This document shows, in pieces, positions 1 through 7,849 of a DNA stretch of 64,000 nt (its first letter is position 1; every line of letters begins with the position of its first letter). Below the pieces are notes generated by a model that was not told the DNA's origin, ran no database searches, and saw only the letters and a list, made by a program, of their open reading frames with translations. Source of the stretch: Coralloluteibacterium thermophilum (GTDB lineage: Bacteria > Pseudomonadota > Gammaproteobacteria > Xanthomonadales > Xanthomonadaceae); the NCBI RefSeq assembly GCF_042654365.1, contig NZ_JBHSGG010000022.1, positions 1-64,000 on the forward strand. The letters run 5' to 3'. A program made the translations under genes and the position numbers.

Positions 1-67
1 ATGGCCGAGGAAGTCGCAGCGTTCTCTGCCAGTGTTGCACTTGATTCTTGAGACCAAGCAGCGCCTG

Positions 68-274
68 TCACTTGAACAGTCTAGTGATGAAACGGAACAA
101 CTTTGCACCCCCTGACTCCCAGCCGACGGCACGCTTGGCCCGCCGTTTGGCGTTCTTAGAAGCATTCAGAACTGCTGTAACCTTGTAGATACCGAGGTCG
201 CGCTTGACCTTCTTCTTCGCCGCCGTAAGTCCGAGAACTGTCTTGAGGCTTGGCTTTCGATACCTGATGCGCAT
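68..274 (-). CDS. Small basic hypothetical protein (cassette ORF)
   Basis: This 68-residue protein is rich in lysine and arginine and ends in a short aromatic/basic stretch (FRFITRLFK). No family was recognised. The ATG is preceded by a good ribosome-binding site (GGGGAG about 7 bases upstream), and the gene begins just after the attC of the preceding cassette, as expected for a cassette ORF. The attC that should close this cassette is not evident between the stop codon and the window edge, so the cassette may be degenerate or incomplete. The high positive charge would fit nucleic-acid or membrane binding, but nothing in the sequence establishes this. Confidence 0.5.
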   Translation of the reverse strand: MRIRYRKPSLKTVLGLTAAKKKVKRDLGIYKVTAVLNASKNAKRRAKRAVGWESGGAKLFRFITRLFK

Positions 275-294
275 TGGCTGCTCCCCAGTAACGT

Positions 295-352
295 CGAACG
301 CTTGAGTTAAGTCGTGCCGCGAAGCGGCATCGGCTTGAACGAATTGTTAGCC
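295..352 (-). other. attC recombination site
   Basis: An imperfect palindrome whose arms contain CTAACAATTCGTTCAAGCC and GGCTTAACTCAAGCGTT-like sequence (minus strand) around a GC-rich centre (GCCGCTTCGCGGC). This is the architecture and nearly the sequence of aadA-type attC sites. The outer core nearest 295 reads CGAAC instead of CTAAC, a one-base departure from consensus. The TAA stop of the upstream DUF3825-like cassette gene lies inside the CTAAC core at 346-350, a usual arrangement in cassettes. Confidence 0.85.
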
Positions 353-1183
353 AGCAGACTGTGCCGGCTCCGGGTTGTCAATTTGATTGCTAGAGACAGT
401 TGCGGCAGATGCGTTCCAAGCATTGAGCATCCAGTGTGGAAGCTGGTCATGGCGCTTAACAGAAACGCGAGCGTTCGCGTATGGCATATGAGGAAGCAGG
501 ACAGTACGAACGATCATGTTTTCTGGATTGACTTGAACCGGAGCAATTAGATCGGGAGCAAGAGTAATGTCCTCACGGCTCTGCATGTACAAGGGCACCA
601 GGTAGTTCATGCGCCCAAAGTACCAATACGGAAGCTGTAGGTCGCGATTAATTGACCATTGGATTGCACCGGACACCGCGCACATTTGCGATACGGGAGG
701 CGTCCGCTCCAGGAAAGGAACGCGATCGGCGTTGTCTTGAAGGATGTGCTCGTGAAGCATCACGATTTCACCGCCGCGAGGGATGGATGACGGCACGGGC
801 AATTCTGGCGGTGTTGGCAGTGAGGGTGCAGAAATATCGGAGCCGACATGCACGCAGTAGAGCGGCTGCCTGTTAGGTTGATTGTTGCGCTCCAGAACCA
901 AATAAAGCGGCGTTCCGTACCTGGTCTGCAGATGCCCAGCCGTAACTATCAGTTGTGTGTCGGTGGTTGTGTACGCGTCTTGCTCGATGCTCCAAGCAAA
1001 ATGGACTGCCAAGTACTTTTCTAAGACGTAAAGATCATTTCCCCAGTTCTCCGATAGCGCTGAACGCTGCAGCGTCTCGAGGAGTGGCCGTGGTACATGC
1101 ACCGTGCGACGAAGCCGAGCAACAACCTCGTTTGTCAGAGATGTACCAAGAGCGTCTTGGATCTCATCCTTGGGTACCGGCAT
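347..1183 (-). CDS. DUF3825-like cassette protein
   Basis: The protein has about 278 residues from the chosen ATG. A GTG 8 codons upstream is also in frame but lies in the attC; the ATG has a strong GGGGGG ribosome-binding site. A middle segment with LEKYLAVHFAW and a TAGHLQTRYGTPLYLVLERN pattern, and a C-terminal segment with GRMNYLVPLYMQ and LPHMPYANARV, resemble the DUF3825 family, whose function is not established to my knowledge. There is no signal peptide or membrane segment. The stop codon is embedded in the downstream attC. The family call rests on motif memory, without alignment. Confidence 0.6.
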   Translation of the reverse strand: MPVPKDEIQDALGTSLTNEVVARLRRTVHVPRPLLETLQRSALSENWGNDLYVLEKYLAVHFAWSIEQDAYTTTDTQLIVTAGHLQTRYGTPLYLVLERNNQPNRQPLYCVHVGSDISAPSLPTPPELPVPSSIPRGGEIVMLHEHILQDNADRVPFLERTPPVSQMCAVSGAIQWSINRDLQLPYWYFGRMNYLVPLYMQSREDITLAPDLIAPVQVNPENMIVRTVLLPHMPYANARVSVKRHDQLPHWMLNAWNASAATVSSNQIDNPEPAQSAG

Positions 1184-1199
1184 TGTTCCCCCCCTGCTG

Positions 1200-1258
1200 G
1201 CTAACACCTGAGTTAAGCCGCGCCGCGAAGCGGCGTCGGCTTGGACGAATTGTTAGCT
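1200..1258 (-). other. attC recombination site
   Basis: On the minus strand the site starts with GCTAACAATTCGTCC and ends with TTAACTCAGGTGTTAGCC around the GC-rich centre GCCGCTTCGCGGC. It is slightly closer to consensus than the site at 295-352, since both outer cores (CTAAC and GTTAG) are intact. It closes the cassette containing the ORF at 1261-1611 and abuts the ribosome-binding site of the DUF3825-like gene. Confidence 0.88.
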
Positions 1259-1260
1259 GC

Positions 1261-1611
1261 TTAGGCAGCAGAATCCAGCTCGCCCGAGAACAGATAGGCC
1301 TCTGATCCCCGGGATATTCGACCGGAAATTTCAATAGCTTCACCCGGATCCTCGAATTCCACGCACAGCGTGATGGACCATGGCTCCGAGTGAGCGCCAT
1401 TGCTCATCGTGACATTAGCCGCCAAATACGACCCGTCAGGCTGCAACGTCGCGACCGCGCCACTTAGAGTTTGCCACCGCCCGAACTCGATAACCGAGAT
1501 CAATGTAAAGCTGATCTCCGACTCTCGGAAGATGAGTGCCGGGACATCAAGATACTCCTCGCTGTCGAGGTAGTGCAGCTTTCCAGCGTAACGTCGACTG
1601 TTGTTTGACAT
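1261..1611 (-). CDS. Hypothetical cassette protein, 116 aa
   Basis: A soluble, acidic 116-residue protein with no signal peptide or membrane segment. It is predicted to be mostly beta-strand by eye, with alternating hydrophobic residues throughout (for example ALIFRESEISFTLISVIEFG and SITLCVEFED). No family was recognised. It is the promoter-proximal cassette of the visible array and stops immediately before the attC at 1200-1258. The ATG has a GGGAAA ribosome-binding site about 10 bases upstream. Confidence 0.6.
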   Translation of the reverse strand: MSNNSRRYAGKLHYLDSEEYLDVPALIFRESEISFTLISVIEFGRWQTLSGAVATLQPDGSYLAANVTMSNGAHSEPWSITLCVEFEDPGEAIEISGRISRGSEAYLFSGELDSAA

Positions 1612-1656
1612 GTGATAGCGTTTCCCAAGCAGCTAACACCTATTCGACTGCGAACT

Positions 1657-1767
1657 GCAGCCTAGTCCCGCAGCCTAACCGATTCAAACTCTGCCGACCA
1701 ACAGAGGAATCTAGCTAGTTATCAATAGCTTGCACCTTTCCCGCAGCCTAATCCTGCAGCCTAATCC
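1657..1767. repeat. Paired 12-13 bp direct repeats beside the cassette array
   Basis: Four copies of GCAGCCTARYCC start at about 1658, 1670, 1743 and 1756, in two pairs with 12-13 bp spacing. On the minus strand they read GGNTTAGGCTGC-like, and one contains the integron core GTTAGGC. They lie where an attI or a degenerate attC would be expected, just upstream of the first cassette, but no integrase gene is adjacent. The rest of the gene-free stretch 1650-2029 shows nothing else I can support. Confidence 0.45.
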
Positions 1768-2029
1768 CGCTCGTATTTCTTCCGAGCAGTAGTTGGAGCC
1801 ATGCGGAGCTAAAGGGCGCGGTTTCGGGAGCGCTCACGGTCGAGAGCGGCCTCCTGCCGCTTCGCCGAGCACCTTCCCCGAGCGACACGCAGGTGGGACC
1901 TGGACGCGCATCTGCCTGTTCGCCGAATCACGCACGTCATCCCCCTTCCGCGCATTCGACCGACGCGAACAGCACCCCCGGCGGCCATTCGATCCGTGCG
2001 TTTCCGTTCTGCGCGGATACTTCCCGCGC

Positions 2030-2573
2030 TCAGCAGTAGAACGAAGGCAATCCGATCGCGGCGCGGCGTTCGTCGAGCTGGCGCGGGTTGACGATGCCGT
2101 AGAAGGCGACGACGCCCTCGCCCGCGACGAACGACTGCATGCCGTAGACCTGCGGCTGATGATTGAGCCGGCGGTTGCGGTCGACGAGGAGCGCGAGGCG
2201 GCGGCTGTCGGCCTCTCCGCGATGCACGGCGTGCTCCATCTGCCGAGCGGCGAGCACCTGGTACTCGGGGTCCATGTCCGCCGTGCTGGGTCAGGAGCCA
2301 TGCCGCGCGGGCGGCGTCTTCGCCCACGGACGAACGCGTGGGCCAGCCGCAGGCGGCGAGGAGCTCGCGCATGTAGGCGGTGTTGTCGGCATCGACGCGC
2401 AGCGCCGCATCGAACGCATCGCGCGACCCGGGCTCGGCCAGAACGGCCCTGCGTGCGGACTGGTCGGCGTCCTGGCGGTGCAGGAGTTCGTCCTTCAGCG
2501 CCTCTGGCGCGCAGTCCCGCCCGAGCGTGACGAGCGGCCACGCAAGCATTGCGATCACGACGATCCGGAGCAT
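2030..2573 (-). pseudogene. DUF6624 family protein, frameshifted
   Basis: The first 100 or so codons encode a signal-peptide-like start and the family pattern around NTAYMRELLAACGWPTRSSVG and AARAAWLLTQH. The frame is then lost and continues in another frame from about 2275 (MDPEYQVLAARQMEHAV ... LALLVDR ... QVYGMQSF ... LDERRAAIGLPSFYC). Removing one G within about 2276-2285 restores a continuous QHADMDPEYQ reading. Both halves are otherwise well preserved, so this is either a recent frameshift or a base error. The ATG has a GGGAGGGA ribosome-binding site. It lies downstream of the MoxR cluster. Confidence 0.7.
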
Positions 2574-2706
2574 CCCTGTCCCTCCCCCTGAGGTGACGTC
2601 CTTGCCTTCCGGCGCGGGACGCCCGGCACCCGTTGCGGTGCCGTGGAGCGGAGGCTAGCGGCTCAGGCGGGGCTCGGCAAACGGCAGCCGCACATGCGCA
2701 TGGAAC

Positions 2707-4446
2707 TCAGGCCTGCCCGGCGCTTCCGACGCCTCGGCGCGCGTGCCGTTCGAGTCCCCACAGGGCGCCGGCGAGGGCGAGCCAGAGCAGGAAGAAGGGC
2801 CAGCGCGGGCGCGGGATGTCGGCCTGCGCCGGTGCCGCACGGGCGGCAGGCTGGGCGGCGAGCGCGAGGGTGTCGGTGCGCAGGCGCGCGGCATCGAGTG
2901 CGCCGGTGCCGCTGTCCGCGCGCACGTGGAGGTCGATGTCCTCCCCGCCCCCGAGCAGCCGATGCCAACCCGCCTCCGCCGGCCACCAGGCCGCGCAGCC
3001 GCCCGCGTCCGGCACCAGCGCCGTGTCCGTGCCGGAGGGCGCACGCACCTGCGCGCCGGCACCGATGCCGCACAGGATGCGCCGGATGCCGACGCCGCGG
3101 TCCTCGCCGGTGTCGATGGGCGTCGCCTCCGCCGGGCGCGCCAGTGCGGCGACGAGGTCGCTCCACAGGCTGGCGTGCGCGGCGGGCGCATCCTCCAGCG
3201 CCAGCCTGAAGCTGTCGGTGAGCCGGCTGACGGCGATGCGGCCCCTGCCCTGCGCGCGCCAGAGCGCGAGGGGCGCGCCGCCGTCCGAGGCCAGCAGCGT
3301 GGCGGTGGCGTCGCCCTCGATGCGCAATGGGGCCGAGGTCAGCAGCGGTGCGTCCTCGCCGGCACCGGCGAGCCGCACCGGCAGGGGTTCTTCTGAATCC
3401 GGCTCGGGCGCCACGTGCAGGCCGAATTCCGCCAGTGCGGCAGCGCCGGCGTCGTCCAGCGGGCCGGTCGCACACAGCAGCACGCCGAGGCCCTGCTCCA
3501 CCGCGTCGCGCAGCGCCCGGCGCTGTGCAGGGTCGAAACCGGTCCACACCCGCTCGTCCAGAACGAGGAGATCGGCCTCCGCGAGCGCCTGGGGCTCGAA
3601 GGCCGGCGCCGCGCCGAAGTGCAGGTCGCGGCTGATCTGCATGCGGGAATCGAGGGCGATGCCTGCATCCGCGGCCCAGCGGCGCAGTTGCCGCAGCTCG
3701 GGATTCGGCGCGCCGGAGAGCAGCAGGACGCGCGCGGCGCGCCCCGGCTCCGCGGCGAGCGGGACGTCGATCCGCTCCACGCGTTCGCCCGTCGCGTCCA
3801 GCACGCGCAGCTCGAACAGGATGCGGCCGGGCGCGCGCGCCACCGCATCGAGTGCGAAGGCGCCGTCCTCGCCCAGCGCGGCCTGCGTGGCCAGCGCGCC
3901 GGAGGGGTCGCGCAGTTCCACGCGGCCGCCGGGCACGGCCTCCACCCGCCCGCGCAGGGACCACCGTGCGCCGACCACCACGCGCGACGGCAGGTCGAGC
4001 GCCACCAGGCCGCGCGGCAGGGGCGGCGGCTCGAAGCGCACGTCGAGGCCGCGGGCGGCGTCGAGGTCGCGCGGCGTGAGGCCCGCGCCGCGCACGTCGA
4101 GGGTGCGCGTGTCCGGATGCCGGCGCAGCGCGGTGGCGAGATCGGGCACGCGCTCGCCGCCGCCCGCGGCCTCGGGCAGCGCCACCACGGCGGCGCCGGG
4201 CGCCCCGTCTGCCTCGCCGCCGGTGGTGAGCACCGTCAGCGTGCCGCCCGCGTGCGCGGTGGTGGGCGGGAACAGCACCGCGTGCAGGGCGACCGCCGCG
4301 GCCGCCTGCAGCACGACGATCCCCAGCGCGTGCATGCCGCGCAGCCGCCTTGCCCGTGCGGCCAGGGCGACGCGCACCGCGCCCAGCACGACGGCCAGCG
4401 CGAGCAGCGCCGCCACCAGCCACGCCACCTTGACGCCGGCGATCAC
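2707..4446 (-). CDS. Membrane protein with class I amidotransferase-like domain
   Basis: Last gene of the MoxR-type cluster, starting at a GTG that overlaps the upstream stop (GTGA). About 579 residues. Two N-terminal membrane segments (about 5-27 and 40-60) precede a periplasmic part with an Ig-like stretch (about 145-230). An amidotransferase/flavodoxin-like fold follows (VLLLSGAPNPE near 238, ADLLVLDER near 289), and a C-terminal membrane helix lies near 543-563. No catalytic Cys-His-Glu triad is obvious, so the domain is probably binding or structural. Similar proteins accompany BatA/DUF58/MoxR genes in other bacteria. The exact role is unknown. Confidence 0.65.
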   Translation of the reverse strand: MIAGVKVAWLVAALLALAVVLGAVRVALAARARRLRGMHALGIVVLQAAAAVALHAVLFPPTTAHAGGTLTVLTTGGEADGAPGAAVVALPEAAGGGERVPDLATALRRHPDTRTLDVRGAGLTPRDLDAARGLDVRFEPPPLPRGLVALDLPSRVVVGARWSLRGRVEAVPGGRVELRDPSGALATQAALGEDGAFALDAVARAPGRILFELRVLDATGERVERIDVPLAAEPGRAARVLLLSGAPNPELRQLRRWAADAGIALDSRMQISRDLHFGAAPAFEPQALAEADLLVLDERVWTGFDPAQRRALRDAVEQGLGVLLCATGPLDDAGAAALAEFGLHVAPEPDSEEPLPVRLAGAGEDAPLLTSAPLRIEGDATATLLASDGGAPLALWRAQGRGRIAVSRLTDSFRLALEDAPAAHASLWSDLVAALARPAEATPIDTGEDRGVGIRRILCGIGAGAQVRAPSGTDTALVPDAGGCAAWWPAEAGWHRLLGGGEDIDLHVRADSGTGALDAARLRTDTLALAAQPAARAAPAQADIPRPRWPFFLLWLALAGALWGLERHARRGVGSAGQA

Positions 4447-6659
4447 GGCGCATCCTCCCGCAGCGCGTCGAGATAGGCCGCGCCCGCCGCGTCGGGCGCC
4501 GGACGCGGCAGCACGCCGGCGGCGGGCACCGGGAGGGCCGGCCACAGCGCGGCGCGCAGGCGGTCGCGGCAGGCGGCGCAGCCCGGGTCGCGCTGCACGG
4601 CGTCGATGGCCGCGACCAGGGCCAGCGGGTCGTCGAGGCGCTCCTGGTTGTCCAGCACCCAGCGGCTGGCGGCGTCGAGGTCGGCCTCCGCCGGCGCACC
4701 GTCGTCCAGGGCCCGCCACAGCGCCGCCAGTTCCGGCGCACCGGCGGTGGATGCGGGCACGCGATCGGGACGGTCGGTCACGCCGTCGAGGTCGCCGCTG
4801 AGCCGGCGGCTCTCGTCGATGGGCGGCAGCTCGAGGCCGACGCGGGCGAGGTAGATGCGGTCGGACTGCTGCACCTTCTTGATGAACTCCAGCGCGCGGT
4901 ACTGATGCGGCAGCGCCGAGACCGGATTGCCCTGGCGCAGGAAGCCCTCGGACTGCCACATCGCCGAGAGTGCCTCGCGCAGTAGTGCCTTGGTTTCCGG
5001 ATCGAGCAGGGTCGCGGCCTCGGCATGGTCGTGCACGTGCCCGTACTCGGCGAGCACGTTGCCCGCGTCGCCGAAGGCGGGCGCCGGTGCGGGCGCCTCG
5101 GGTTCCGGCTCGGCCGGCGCGTCCTCGTGGGCGGCCGCATCGGCGAACAGGGAGTCGTTCGCGGGCCGCCGCGGCGGCGGTGCAGGCGCGGCGCGATGGT
5201 GGTGCTCGCCGGGGCCATGGTCGTGTCCGGCATGGTCGTCGTGGTCGTGCCCGTGGCCCTCGCCTCCGCCCTCGGCCTCCTCGCCCATGAACTGGCCGTA
5301 GCGCAGGCGCAGCAGGCGCTGGTCGACGCCGATGGCGTCCGAGCGCGTCACGAATTCGTCGTTCGGCATGCGCATGCGCTCGGCACGCAGCGCCTCGGTG
5401 TCGATGATGATCTGGCGCTGGCTGCGGAAGTAGGCCGGGAGCGTGCGCTGCACGAGGCCGTCGAAGCCGGTGGCGTCGCCGCCCTGCGGCGGCGGCCAGC
5501 GCAGGACCACGGCGGCGCTGCGCGTGGTCTGGCGCTCGGGCGTGCGGGTGTCGTCCACGTCGAGGCGTGCGACCAGGTCGTCGCCCGCACCGAGGCCGAG
5601 TTCGGCGAGGTCCAGCGTCAGCGCATAGCGGCGACGGGTGGGCTCGCCCTCGCCTTCGACCACGCGGGCCTGCTCGCTGAAGGCGACGTTCTCGCCGCTG
5701 CCCTGGGCGAGCGTCAGGTGCAGGCGCGCCTCGCCGAGGCCGTAGTCGTCGCTGGCCTCGAACAGCAGCGTCCAGGTGGCCTGTCCGGGCTCGGCCATCA
5801 CCACGTTCTGGTCGGGCTCGATCACGCGCACCTGCGGCGGCTGGTCCGGGACTGCATCGAGCCGGTGCAGGCTGGCGTCGGCCGGCGGCGCGCCCTCCAC
5901 CTCGACGCGATAGAGCAGCGAGGCGTCGAGCACGTGGCGGCCGCGCCACTCGCCCCCCTCGCGCCGCAGCGGGATGCGCTCGCCCTCGTGGGTCGCCAGG
6001 TGCACCGCGGTGGGCTGCGGGTCCAGGCGCAGGCGCCAGTCGAGGGTGGCGCCGGCCGGCGCGCTCGCGTCGAGCGCGGGCTCGGTGCGCGTCGGCAGGC
6101 CGGTGTAGGCCGGCGGCGCGATGGCGATGGAGGCCGCGAGGATGCGCGTTTCGGTCGCGGCATCGCGCGCGTCGCCGCCGCTCCGCAGCGCCTCGCCGTC
6201 GATGCCGCCCGGCGCCCGCGGCCACAGCAGGACCGCGACCGCCAGCACGGCCCCGGCCGCCCACGCGAGGAGCAGCGCGATGCGCGGCCATGCCGGGCGC
6301 AGGTCCGGCAACGCCAGCGTCTCGATGCGGGCGGCGATGCGCGCCCGCTGCAGTGCCGCGAGCCCGCCCCCGGGCGCGTGCAGGAGCAGCGCCGTGCTGT
6401 CCTCCAATGCGGGCACGCTCGCATCCAGCCGGCGCGCGACCCAGGGGAGATCGACGACGGCTGCGCGGCGACGGACGAACCAGACGCCCACGGCCACGCC
6501 GGCGAGCAGGGCTCCGCTGGCGGCCACCGCGCCCCCGAGCCGGTATGCCAGCACGGCGAGACCGAGCAGGAGCGGCAGCGCGACGAGCGCGTCCGCGGCC
6601 ATGCGCCGGCGACGCGCCGTCGCACGCAGGACGTGCAGGCGGGCGAGCGCGGCGCTCAT
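4443..6659 (-). CDS. DUF4175-like membrane protein with His-rich linker
   Basis: About 738 residues, overlapping both neighbours (ATGA with the BatA gene upstream, GTGA with the gene downstream), so it is translationally coupled. Membrane segments lie near 20-56 (two) and 123-143. A long extracytoplasmic part of beta-rich repeats follows, then a helical C-terminal region. Around residues 461-491 is a linker unusually rich in His, Asp and Gly (GHGHDHDDHAGHDHG pattern), a likely divalent-metal-binding stretch. The N-terminal layout and the position beside BatA fit DUF4175-type proteins; the domain name is tentative. Confidence 0.6.
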   Translation of the reverse strand: MSAALARLHVLRATARRRRMAADALVALPLLLGLAVLAYRLGGAVAASGALLAGVAVGVWFVRRRAAVVDLPWVARRLDASVPALEDSTALLLHAPGGGLAALQRARIAARIETLALPDLRPAWPRIALLLAWAAGAVLAVAVLLWPRAPGGIDGEALRSGGDARDAATETRILAASIAIAPPAYTGLPTRTEPALDASAPAGATLDWRLRLDPQPTAVHLATHEGERIPLRREGGEWRGRHVLDASLLYRVEVEGAPPADASLHRLDAVPDQPPQVRVIEPDQNVVMAEPGQATWTLLFEASDDYGLGEARLHLTLAQGSGENVAFSEQARVVEGEGEPTRRRYALTLDLAELGLGAGDDLVARLDVDDTRTPERQTTRSAAVVLRWPPPQGGDATGFDGLVQRTLPAYFRSQRQIIIDTEALRAERMRMPNDEFVTRSDAIGVDQRLLRLRYGQFMGEEAEGGGEGHGHDHDDHAGHDHGPGEHHHRAAPAPPPRRPANDSLFADAAAHEDAPAEPEPEAPAPAPAFGDAGNVLAEYGHVHDHAEAATLLDPETKALLREALSAMWQSEGFLRQGNPVSALPHQYRALEFIKKVQQSDRIYLARVGLELPPIDESRRLSGDLDGVTDRPDRVPASTAGAPELAALWRALDDGAPAEADLDAASRWVLDNQERLDDPLALVAAIDAVQRDPGCAACRDRLRAALWPALPVPAAGVLPRPAPDAAGAAYLDALREDAP

Positions 6660-7804
6660 GCGCGCCACCGCTGCCGGCGGCTCGCGAGCAGGCGCTCGAC
6701 GAGCAGGACCAGGCCGATCAGCAACGCCAGCCACGGCTGCAGGCTGCGCGCACCGTCGGCCGCACCGAGCCCCCGGACGGCGGCCTCGGCGCGGGCCGGT
6801 GCGACGGCGGGCGCGGGCGCCCGCGCCGGCATCGGCGATGCCTGCAGCAGGGCACGCAACTGGCCCGGAAACGCCGGATCGAGGAGCACGGGAAGCGCCT
6901 CCGGCCGCAGCGGCGCCGCCAGGCGCAGCAGGCGTCCGGCACCCAAGGGCTGCTCCTCGGCGAGGACCGCCCCGCCGGCGTCGCGCCACGCCGGTACCGG
7001 CATGCCCTCCCCTTCGAGCGCCGCATCCGCCTCGACGACCAGCGTGCGGCCCTCCTCCGCCCATGCGCGGACCGCGGCGGGAACCTCCGCATGCAGCCAG
7101 ACCAGGGTGTCGCTGTCGCCGCCGGGCACAGCGTCGGACTGGGCCGCGTCGAACGCCCCTTCCGCACCCCAGGCGCGTGCGGCGGCACGCAGGTAGCGCA
7201 GGCTGTCGGCCCGGTCCGCCGGGTAGCGCACCGCGAGGCGCGGCGGCTCGCCGGCGGTCTCGCCGCGTGCGGGCGCACCGGGCACCACGTGCCACGCCAC
7301 CTCGCGCGCAAGCGCGGGGCGTGCGCCGTCGAGACCGTCGAGGATCTCCGGCACCACGACGGTCAGGCGGGCGTCCGCAGGCAGGCGGGCATCCGCCTCA
7401 CGCAGGAGGCTCGCCACCGGTTGCCGCGCGGCCGGCTGCGGCTCCGACAGCGGCGGGAAGCCCGGCGCCAGCCAGCGCCACTCGGCATCCATCGCCTGCC
7501 CGCGCGCCGCCGCGGGGTTCGCCCCGGGCACGACCAGCACCCATGCGCCGCCGCCGGGCGGCTGCACCAGTGCCGGCGCGGCCAGGAAGAGCGCCAGCAG
7601 GGCGACGAGGAGAAGGCGCGCGACGAGAAGCGCGCGCTCCTCGAACAGCACCCTGCGCTGCGGCCGCCGACGGACCCGCAGCCAGCGCAGCGCCGCGAAA
7701 TCCACCACGCGTTCGTCCGCGCGGCGGATGAGGTGGATCAGCAACGGCACCGCGAGCGCGGCAAGCGCTGCGAGTGCGGCGGGCACGAGCAGGGTCGGAC
7801 TCAT
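6656..7804 (-). CDS. BatA-type membrane protein
   Basis: A 382-residue protein with the BatA N-terminal region: a first membrane segment (5-24) followed by PLLIHLIRR, a basic loop containing LRWLRVRRRPQRR, and a second membrane segment (about 60-80). A third helix lies near the C-terminus (about 353-372). The middle is extracytoplasmic and resembles a degenerate von Willebrand A fold: the place where a DxSxS metal site is normally found reads VLVVPGANPAA, so metal binding is probably lost. It overlaps the downstream gene by 4 bases. The 1.2 kb upstream of its ATG is occupied by a repeat array that separates it from the DUF58 gene. Confidence 0.75.
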   Translation of the reverse strand: MSPTLLVPAALAALAALAVPLLIHLIRRADERVVDFAALRWLRVRRRPQRRVLFEERALLVARLLLVALLALFLAAPALVQPPGGGAWVLVVPGANPAAARGQAMDAEWRWLAPGFPPLSEPQPAARQPVASLLREADARLPADARLTVVVPEILDGLDGARPALAREVAWHVVPGAPARGETAGEPPRLAVRYPADRADSLRYLRAAARAWGAEGAFDAAQSDAVPGGDSDTLVWLHAEVPAAVRAWAEEGRTLVVEADAALEGEGMPVPAWRDAGGAVLAEEQPLGAGRLLRLAAPLRPEALPVLLDPAFPGQLRALLQASPMPARAPAPAVAPARAEAAVRGLGAADGARSLQPWLALLIGLVLLVERLLASRRQRWRA

Positions 7805-7849
7805 GCGCCACCCCGGCGCGCGGACACGCGTCCGCAGCGGCGCTGCGCC

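Larger units (their letters stand above)
1..1640 (-). mobile_element. Integron gene-cassette array (CALIN-like, no integrase seen)
   Basis: Three minus-strand ORFs lie head to tail. The two at higher coordinates are each followed by an attC site (about 295-352 and 1200-1258). The DNA is clearly less GC-rich than the rest of the window. Both attC sites show the conserved arms seen in aadA-type cassettes. No tyrosine recombinase (intI) is encoded on either side within the window, so this matches a cluster of attC sites lacking an integrase, or the end of a larger array beyond the left edge. The array's 5' end is placed near 1632, where a GTTAGCT-type core (minus strand) precedes the first cassette ORF. 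Confidence 0.75.

Noticed and set aside
1640..2600. An integron integrase next to the cassette array
   Set aside because: No tyrosine-recombinase motifs were seen in any frame; the plus-strand frame there is a shadow of the DUF6624 gene.
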